Source: Ignavibacteriales bacterium (lineage in GTDB: Bacteria; Bacteroidota; Ignavibacteria; T3Sed10-11). From it: a stretch of DNA of 37,989 nucleotides. Numbering within the stretch: the first letter of the stretch is position 1; the number at the start of each line of letters is the position of its first letter. Shown here in pieces: positions 31,836 through 37,989 of the stretch. The stretch lies in NCBI GenBank assembly GCA_003568415.1, contig PWXV01000016.1, positions 1 to 37,989 of the forward strand. Direction: 5' to 3'. A program made the position numbers and the translations under genes. The notes under the pieces were generated by a model. The model was not told the origin of the DNA. It made no database searches and was given only the letters and a program-made list of their open reading frames with translations.

Positions 31836-34601
31836 ATGCTAAACAAAATAAAGAAGAAGTTCTTCAAAACATGCCCCAAAACCGGAAGAATAATAAATAT
31901 AAGAATCGAAAACGAATTTCTTTATTATCTATCATTTCCGATACTCGGTATTCTGTCTATTATCTGGATTTTGATAAGAGTAATTCCAAAACCTGACCGC
32001 TTAACCTATCCATGCATCAAAATAGCCATGCCCTTTGCAAGTACATTTTTAGCTTTTATCATAGGATTAATTCTTTCAGTTTTCTCTCTAAGAAAACTTC
32101 GTGAAAGTATGCATTCCAAAAGATTCAGGTTGATGTATGCAGGTTTTTTGATGGTCTGTCTGGTCACCGGCATTGTTTTGATTAACAGCAGTACCGCCAG
32201 CAGGACCTATGCAACATTTACGACAATATTCCAGACTCCGAATCAACCCATGGGAGAAGCAAAAGGAATGCTTCCCGGTCGTGTGGTCTGGGTGCACAAT
32301 CCCGACGCCACCAATGCGGAATGCACAATGGAGCATGGTGACGGCTGGTTTCGAAACCATAACAATGACCAGGAAGTCATTGACGAGATGCTGAAAATGG
32401 CTTTGAAAGAAATTACCAATCAGACCGATATAAATACTGCATGGAATGAAATTTTTAAATACTATAATTCCGATAGAGGTAAAGGGAATGTCGGTTATCA
32501 AGCGGGAGAAAAAATTTTCATTAAGCTCAATCTTACCAGCAGTTGGGGTATGGGGCATTCCTGGGGGAATATCAACGAGGATTTTACAATCGCTGAAAAT
32601 GACTGGTACGGCATATCAGAAACTTCTCCTCATCTGATTTTGTCTCTGCTGAGGAATCTGGTAAATGTTGTGGGTGTGAATCAGTCAGATATTTACATCG
32701 GAGATCCGATGCGGCATATTTACCAGGACAGGCTTGAGCTGTGGAGAAATGAATTCCCGGATATCAATTATATGGATCATGACAGAACCGATGATGGTAG
32801 AGTGGCAATGGTGCCCAGCGAAACAGCAATAATCTATTATTCCGACAGAGGTGAGGTGCTCAGAACAGCACAGGGGGATACCGTTTTTACTGACCATTTC
32901 TATACGATTTTCGAAGAAATGGAATACATGATCAACGTTCCTACGTTAAAAGGTCATAAATTCTCCGGCATGACTGCGGTAGCAAAAAATCATTTCGGTT
33001 CGCATACCCGGTCCGATGCCCAGCATCTTCACGGGGGACTTATTGTTCCTGATGGTGGTGAGCCGAGCAGGGCCGGTTACGGATTCTACAGGGTAAAGAC
33101 GGACCTGATGGCCCATAGTCTGACGGGCCAGAAAAATCTGATCTATCTGATGGATGCCCTGTGGTCTGCAGGGATGGAAATCGCAAAGCCCAGTAAATGG
33201 CAATTGCCGCCGTTTAATAATCACTGGAGTTCATCGATTTTTATTTCTCAGGATCCGGTTGCTATCTCTTCAGTGGGCTATGATTTTCTACGCGCGGAAT
33301 ATACGGCAGAAAATCATCCCACTGAAACGCATGTTCAGATGGAGGGCACGGACGAATTTCTGCATCATGCCGCGGATTCATCGACGTGGCCGGAAGGAAT
33401 TGTTTATGACCCCGATAATACCGGCATGCCTATTTCCAGTCAGGGCGTTCATGAACACTGGAATAATGAGAGAGACCGTCAATACAGCAGAAATCTTGGT
33501 ATGGAGGAGGGCATACAATTGGTAACGCGCGATCAGTCCAATACCACGCAGGACGATACGGTAATCGTTCACAATGTTACTGAGTTGCCGGTATTCGACG
33601 GGATCGGTGATGACGAATGCTGGGAAAAAGCCGAATGGCAGTCAATCGGTCAGGTCTGGATTCCCTATGGGGAGTTTGTATTATCAGATGACTTTACCGG
33701 TCGATATAAAGCCGTGTGGAATTATGATGCAAACCTGCTCTGTTTTTTGGTTGAAATTGTAGACGACGTTCTTGTTGACGGATACGTACCCGGGGAGGAT
33801 AATTATCCGGATTTTGATATTCTTGAAGTCTTTATTGATGAAGACAAAAGCGGCGGGATGCACAGAATAGATTACGGCGACGAAAATGCACAAAATGCTT
33901 TTTCGTATCATATCGCCGTTGATTTCCCTGAGGTCGGAGAAACAACGGAATCATTCGTTGCCATGGATATAACTGGTTTCTGGGAGCGGATTGATTACGC
34001 GGATCATTTCGAACACTTTGTTTTGAGAAGATACGATCATAAAAATGTGTATGAATTTTCTTTAAAGGTATATGCTGATACCTATGATCATGATAACCCT
34101 GAAGCGTCAAGAGTTCAGCTTACGCCCGATAAGATTATGGGGTTTACAATGGCGTATTGCGATAACGATGATCCTGAGGCGTCACCGCCAAAACGCGAGA
34201 AATTCTACGGCTCCGTTTGGGTTCCTGAATACGCATACAACTCACACTGGGAAAACGCCGACTATTTCGGCACAATGAAACTTGTCGATGAGACGGGATA
34301 TGTTTCAGTTGATGAACAAAAAGAAAGCAGCATCCCCGGAGATTTCAGACTGCTACAGAATTATCCCAACCCGTTTAATGCATCTACGATAATTGAATAT
34401 CACCTGCCCGAACAGTCAGATGTAAAGTTGACGGTATATGATATAACGGGAAGGGAAGTCGCAGTACTCGTTGATGAGAATCAATCCGGTGGATATTACT
34501 CGGTAAGCTGGAATGCCGGGGGTTTAGCTTCGGGAGTATATTTCTTCAGATTACAAGCCGGCGAATTCAGTGAAATGAGGAAAGGCGTATTTATAAAATA
34601 A
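31836..34601 (+). CDS. Membrane-anchored DUF362-like protein with CBM9-like and sorting domains
   Basis: A 921-residue fusion. Three hydrophobic segments (about residues 29-50, 61-83 and 99-117) form an N-terminal membrane region. A DUF362-like domain follows (about 125-560) with GEKIFIKLNLTSSWG, VVGVNQSDIYIGDP, INVPTLKGHKFSGMTAVAKN and SQDPVAISSVGYDFL. No ferredoxin Cys cluster is attached. Residues 580-815 look like a CBM9-type carbohydrate-binding domain (PVFDGIGDDECWEKAEW). The C-terminus (834-921) is the FlgD-like sorting domain (NYPNPFNASTIIEYHLP, SGVYFFRLQAG). A polytopic N-terminus with a C-terminal secretion tail is an unusual mix. It lies between the thioredoxin lipoprotein and GH9. 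Function unknown; DUF362 has no settled role. Confidence 0.8.
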   Translation: MLNKIKKKFFKTCPKTGRIINIRIENEFLYYLSFPILGILSIIWILIRVIPKPDRLTYPCIKIAMPFASTFLAFIIGLILSVFSLRKLRESMHSKRFRLMYAGFLMVCLVTGIVLINSSTASRTYATFTTIFQTPNQPMGEAKGMLPGRVVWVHNPDATNAECTMEHGDGWFRNHNNDQEVIDEMLKMALKEITNQTDINTAWNEIFKYYNSDRGKGNVGYQAGEKIFIKLNLTSSWGMGHSWGNINEDFTIAENDWYGISETSPHLILSLLRNLVNVVGVNQSDIYIGDPMRHIYQDRLELWRNEFPDINYMDHDRTDDGRVAMVPSETAIIYYSDRGEVLRTAQGDTVFTDHFYTIFEEMEYMINVPTLKGHKFSGMTAVAKNHFGSHTRSDAQHLHGGLIVPDGGEPSRAGYGFYRVKTDLMAHSLTGQKNLIYLMDALWSAGMEIAKPSKWQLPPFNNHWSSSIFISQDPVAISSVGYDFLRAEYTAENHPTETHVQMEGTDEFLHHAADSSTWPEGIVYDPDNTGMPISSQGVHEHWNNERDRQYSRNLGMEEGIQLVTRDQSNTTQDDTVIVHNVTELPVFDGIGDDECWEKAEWQSIGQVWIPYGEFVLSDDFTGRYKAVWNYDANLLCFLVEIVDDVLVDGYVPGEDNYPDFDILEVFIDEDKSGGMHRIDYGDENAQNAFSYHIAVDFPEVGETTESFVAMDITGFWERIDYADHFEHFVLRRYDHKNVYEFSLKVYADTYDHDNPEASRVQLTPDKIMGFTMAYCDNDDPEASPPKREKFYGSVWVPEYAYNSHWENADYFGTMKLVDETGYVSVDEQKESSIPGDFRLLQNYPNPFNASTIIEYHLPEQSDVKLTVYDITGREVAVLVDENQSGGYYSVSWNAGGLASGVYFFRLQAGEFSEMRKGVFIK

Positions 34602-34613
34602 GGAGAAATCAGA

Positions 34614-36980
34614 ATGTCTGGTAAACTAATATTAAATCAAATAGTTGTTATCTTAACTATATTATCCCTCGTGATGGGTATTTCCCCTAAGTTGCAGTCT
34701 TCAAAGCTGGTCGAAGTGAAAGTTCTGGATAAAGACTATCTGATAGTACACTTCAAAGACGGGGACGTACTCTTTGTAGATGACGGAAAGGGAAAGGCTG
34801 CATACGCTGGGCATGAATCAGATCCGGACAATTCATATGTAGTTACGTACGGTGAGCCGCTGAATGTATCCATAATCGCAGATGTTACCAGATGGACAAT
34901 CAAGTCCGCTGATGACAGTAATTACGGAACGAATGGCGCAGCACCCAAGGCGGTTTACAGAAAAACAAGAGTCAACGGAATGTCGTACACCGGCTTTGAT
35001 GATGATATATTTGATCACACTTTTGATTATACCAAAGAACATTTTATCTATCTTGAACTTCCAACATCTATGAAGCAGGGTAAAACATATACTGTGGAAA
35101 TCGATGAAACGATTAATTCAGATACAGCCTCGCAGACAATCACCTTCGATATTTTTAACAGCGTCTCCGAAGCCGTGCATGTTAATCTTGTCGGATACAT
35201 GAGCAGTTCAAGAATAAAGGCGGCAGATCTTTATCACTTTATGGGTGACGGAGGAAACAGGGATTATTCGGAATTTGAAGGAAATGAGGTTTATATATAT
35301 AACGTTGATACCGAAGAATCGCAGAGTGTCGGGAATGTATCTTTTTGGATGAAGAATAAGACTGAAACTTACTGGGACCTCACCGGTTCGGACGTGTGGA
35401 CGATCGACTTTACCGGATTCGATAGGCCTGGCACTTACCGGCTGGTCGTTGAAGGCGTCGGTTGTAGTCAGGATTTTGAAATCAGGGACGATATTTACCA
35501 CATTCCCTATAAAGTTTCTATTTTGGGATATTATTACATGCGCATCGGTGAGGACAGAATGGATATGGTTCCTGTGCCCCGGCGTCCTTTGTGGATCCAG
35601 GGTGTCGATCCTCCCGACTGTAAAATACTTGTGACAGAAATGCATCCGTTTCATCCGGAGTGGTCCACATTTTCGAGCGGTGATCCCTGGGATAAACCCG
35701 ATGACTGGGTACCGTATGTAAAGGAGGGAAATCCCACCAACCCCAACGCGATCGGAGGTCACAGCGATGCTCTTGATTGGGACAGGCATTTGGCACATGT
35801 GGCTAATGTATATGACCTGTTGCTGGCTTACATTTTAAGTGACGGTGATTTGGATGATGATAATTTAAGAATCGCTGAAAGCGGAAACGGTATTCCCGAT
35901 ATTCTGGACGAAGCCAGGAATGAAGTTGATTTTTGGTTGAACCTTCGTTATCAGGGAGGGTATTCCCATGGTCTGACAAATCCCGACGGGAATAACCGGC
36001 TGTATCAGGCGGGTAATACGGCAATAGCGGCCTGGGCGAACGCGCTTAACAGTGCTATGATGGCATATAGCTTTCAGATAGCCGGCTTAAATGATCTGGC
36101 TATCGAATACAAAGATTCGGCGATAGTCGCACACAATTATGTCACTGCTTTGCCTTTGGAAGATCAGATGCTCGATGACATGGTGGAGGGTATCAGGGGC
36201 ATAGATTTCAAAATGATGACCGCTGCATACTTGTACAATGTGACCGGTGATACACAATATGAAGATGTAATGAAAAACGAGAGCGTGGTAACAAGTCCGC
36301 ATTCCAGTATTCATCAGAGTGGATCCCATAATCAATTATGGGGAGTAGCAGCATATCTTTTGACAAAACGTTCGGTTAATTACCCGGAATTATTTGAAAA
36401 CATGAAAGCAGCTATTATCGCCGAAGCAAAAGCCAAAGAGGCAAATAAAGTAAACGAACGACCGTCCCGCCGCGGCTACGCCGATGAACAGGCATGGTGG
36501 CAAACGAATCAGGATATGCACAGGACGATTTTAGCACACGCCGTTACGGATGATAAGACGGAGAAGGTGAATTTCCTCGATGCTTTGTTGCTTGAGGCAG
36601 ACTGGGGACTTGGAAGGAATCCTCTTAATAAAATACAGATGACAACAGCAACCACCGAACTGGCTGACAAACGCAGTATTGAAAACTGCTACACCTCCGG
36701 ACGAGATGACGGAACGCCCGGACTTCATCCCGGTCATACACCGTATTTAAATACAGAAGGCTGGGGGGGGCACATGGTGGGCAACAATCCACGTCTCGTA
36801 TTCGATATGTTTTATCCTGATATTGATAACTGGCCGCATGCTGAAAAGTACATTAACACCCGATTCATATGGGCGCATTCGGAATTCACCCCGCGCCAGA
36901 CTATGCGAGGGAAAGCACTTTTGTATGCTTATTTATATAATCTTTCAAAAAGCGACGTCAGTGTTGAGTATGATTTTTAA
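34614..36980 (+). CDS. GH9 endoglucanase (cellulase) with N-terminal Ig-like domain
   Basis: This 788-residue secreted enzyme starts with a signal peptide (about 1-24, IVVILTILSLVMGISP). A beta-sandwich leads into the CelD_N-type Ig-like domain (about 185-290, VHVNLVGYMSSSRIKAADL). The (alpha/alpha)6 catalytic domain follows. GGHSDALDWDRH carries the Asp385/Asp388 pair, ESGNGIPDILDEARNEVDF is the classic GH9 block, and the C-terminal HSEFTPRQTMRGKAL holds the acid Glu757. 'GLGRNPLNK' is the family's LGxNP element. GGAGAAATC upstream supports the start. It cleaves internal beta-1,4-glucan links or oligosaccharide ends. It lacks the sorting domain of its upstream neighbour, so it is probably periplasmic or differently exported. 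Confidence 0.93.
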   Translation: MSGKLILNQIVVILTILSLVMGISPKLQSSKLVEVKVLDKDYLIVHFKDGDVLFVDDGKGKAAYAGHESDPDNSYVVTYGEPLNVSIIADVTRWTIKSADDSNYGTNGAAPKAVYRKTRVNGMSYTGFDDDIFDHTFDYTKEHFIYLELPTSMKQGKTYTVEIDETINSDTASQTITFDIFNSVSEAVHVNLVGYMSSSRIKAADLYHFMGDGGNRDYSEFEGNEVYIYNVDTEESQSVGNVSFWMKNKTETYWDLTGSDVWTIDFTGFDRPGTYRLVVEGVGCSQDFEIRDDIYHIPYKVSILGYYYMRIGEDRMDMVPVPRRPLWIQGVDPPDCKILVTEMHPFHPEWSTFSSGDPWDKPDDWVPYVKEGNPTNPNAIGGHSDALDWDRHLAHVANVYDLLLAYILSDGDLDDDNLRIAESGNGIPDILDEARNEVDFWLNLRYQGGYSHGLTNPDGNNRLYQAGNTAIAAWANALNSAMMAYSFQIAGLNDLAIEYKDSAIVAHNYVTALPLEDQMLDDMVEGIRGIDFKMMTAAYLYNVTGDTQYEDVMKNESVVTSPHSSIHQSGSHNQLWGVAAYLLTKRSVNYPELFENMKAAIIAEAKAKEANKVNERPSRRGYADEQAWWQTNQDMHRTILAHAVTDDKTEKVNFLDALLLEADWGLGRNPLNKIQMTTATTELADKRSIENCYTSGRDDGTPGLHPGHTPYLNTEGWGGHMVGNNPRLVFDMFYPDIDNWPHAEKYINTRFIWAHSEFTPRQTMRGKALLYAYLYNLSKSDVSVEYDF

Positions 36981-37400
36981 ATTTCCGGGCAAATCCACGA
37001 TTGGTCTGTTTATGCATACAGATACCCAAACGTCAAGAGGTGTAAGTCTTATGATTATGAATAATAAGCAGAAAAGTTGTGATTGCCGCTTTTCCCAGGG
37101 CTTCACCCTGCAGTGTCGATGTCGCCCCTTCGGGGCTTATAGAATAGCAATGGTATAGGATCCGTAAAAATAACATATAATGTTCTGCATTCCTCGCGCC
37201 TTCAATTTTTATTTGACAACGTCAAAAGTTAAGTAGTAAGCTACTAAGGAGCGCAATCACCAGCACAGGGTATAGCACTGTGGTAAAAAAAATCTACGTA
37301 TCATACAGCTCTGAAAGGGCTTGTCAAATACTGATAAAATGCATTATTCCGATGTACCCATAAAAATGAAAGATGAACCAATAATTATAAGGTTGAAATT
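36981..37400. other. Intergenic region with repeat hairpins
   Basis: The 420-bp gap after GH9 contains the palindromic repeat at 37096-37136 and, further on, TTGAC/GTCAA (37213-37225) and TAGTA/TACTA inverted pairs. TTGACA at 37213 resembles a -35 box, but no matching -10 is convincing. No gene is seen. AAGG at 37389-37392 precedes the last gene. Confidence 0.5.
37096..37136. repeat. Double-hairpin repeat, possible transcript end of GH9
   Basis: CAGGG-CTTCA-CCCTG (37096-37110) and GCCCC-TTC-GGGGC (37124-37136) are two compact hairpins 13 nt apart. This 'CAGGGCTTCACCCTG...GCCCCTTCGGGGC' arrangement is familiar as a dispersed repeat in many FCB-group genomes. It may also cap the GH9 transcript. 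Confidence 0.6.
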
Positions 37401-37989
37401 ATGAAAGTCCAACATCCAAACCTGCTATTCATTTTAACACTGCTTCCACTGATTGCGATGTATTCATGTATGCCGGCAGCCACACCGGAAGAAGTTAATG
37501 AAAGACCGCGCATCATCGTTACCACCGACGGTGAAACCGATGACAGAGCTTCATTTGTAAGGTTTTTACTTTACACAACCGATTTCGACATTGCAGCTCT
37601 GATATACACCAATTCTATGTGGCATCCCGAAGGACAAGGCACACAATGGATGCACGATATTATCGATGAATATGCAAAAGTTTACTCCAACCTGAAGGTA
37701 CATGACCCTGACTTCCCGGAACCTGACTATTTAAAGTCGAAGATATATGTGGGTCAGCTGGAGTATGTTGGCAGAGAAGCAGTTGGAGAAGAAATGGATA
37801 CACCCGGTTCAGATCGCATTGTGGAAGTATTGCTGGATGACGATCCTCGTCCCGTTTGGCTGCAAGCATGGGGAGGGTTGAATAACATTGCACAGGCATT
37901 TTATCGCATCAGGAAATCATACCCTGATCAACTTGAGAAGGCAACAGAGAAGGCATGGATCTATGCTATTGCCGAACAGGATGATTTAA
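37401..37989 (+). CDS. DUF1593 family lipoprotein, 5' part (nucleoside-hydrolase-like), cut by window end
   Basis: The frame runs from ATG 37401 off the window end without a stop (196 full codons). It opens with a lipoprotein-type signal ending AMYSC (Cys23). The core starts PRIIVTTDGETDDRASFVRF, the Asp-rich nucleoside-hydrolase-like metal site of DUF1593, followed by FDIAALIYTNS, EYAKVYSNLKVHDP, TPGSDRIVEVLLDDDPRPVW and LQAWGGLNNIAQAF. The family is found near carbohydrate-active genes and is thought to hydrolyse N-glycosidic or glycosidic bonds, but its substrate is not established. A nucleoside substrate would suit the ribose/deoxyribose cluster upstream; this is speculative. Confidence 0.85.
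   Translation, partial: MKVQHPNLLFILTLLPLIAMYSCMPAATPEEVNERPRIIVTTDGETDDRASFVRFLLYTTDFDIAALIYTNSMWHPEGQGTQWMHDIIDEYAKVYSNLKVHDPDFPEPDYLKSKIYVGQLEYVGREAVGEEMDTPGSDRIVEVLLDDDPRPVWLQAWGGLNNIAQAFYRIRKSYPDQLEKATEKAWIYAIAEQDDL

Noticed and set aside
35208-35798. 196-residue minus-strand frame inside GH9
   Set aside because: Antisense shadow of the GH9 catalytic gene, without supporting signals.

Overview
The window (37,989 bp) looks like a carbohydrate-utilisation region from a Gram-negative bacterium of the FCB super-group, probably outside classical Bacteroidota (candidates: Ignavibacteriota, Calditrichota, KSB1 or Marinimicrobia-like lineages). The reasons are three secreted proteins ending in the 'YPNPFNP...SGVYxYRLQAG' FlgD-like/Por-type sorting domain, a TonB-dependent receptor with a carboxypeptidase-regulatory N-domain but no SusD partner, and many glycoside hydrolases. 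All genes I accept lie on the + strand. No rRNA, tRNA, CRISPR array or phage module was seen.

Layout. (1) 1-6390: 3' end of a GH3 beta-glucosidase, a LacI-type regulator, an aldose 1-epimerase (GalM), an IS3-type transposase remnant and a GH97 alpha-glycosidase. (2) 6391-15580: a long regulatory gap, a TonB-dependent receptor, and two secreted proteins with sorting domains, one a beta-helix-like protein of unknown function and one a multi-domain protein with a GH12-like module that seems to lack its nucleophile. (3) 15581-18327: GH1 beta-glucosidase overlapping a GPH-type sugar symporter. (4) 18421-26152: a sugar or nucleoside catabolic cluster with a DMT-type permease, two ribokinase-family kinases, a UroD/MtaA-like protein, an MDR dehydrogenase, a Gfo/Idh/MocA oxidoreductase and deoxyribose-phosphate aldolase. 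It is interrupted by degenerate GH2 and GH3 fragments. (5) 26154-30327: a GH78-like alpha-L-rhamnosidase and a GC-rich NagZ-type GH3 that looks acquired. (6) 30626-36980: a lipoprotein with two thioredoxin folds, a membrane-anchored DUF362-like/CBM9-like/sorting-domain fusion and a GH9 endoglucanase. (7) 37401-end: start of a DUF1593 (nucleoside-hydrolase-like) lipoprotein.

How it fits together. A 15-bp sequence, TGTTAACGTTAACGT, occurs identically upstream of galM (2927) and in the leader region of the TonB receptor (6726), close to the lacI-type gene. This suggests a small regulon that couples outer-membrane import (receptor), periplasmic cleavage (GH97, GH3) and sugar handling (GalM, GH1, GPH symporter). 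GH9, GH12-like, GH1 and GH3 point to beta-glucan, cellulose or xyloglucan. GH97 and GH78 point to alpha-linked side chains. The permease-kinase-aldolase cluster suggests use of ribose, deoxyribose or nucleosides, and the DUF1593 gene may relate to that. All functions are inferred from sequence reading only; no database search was run.
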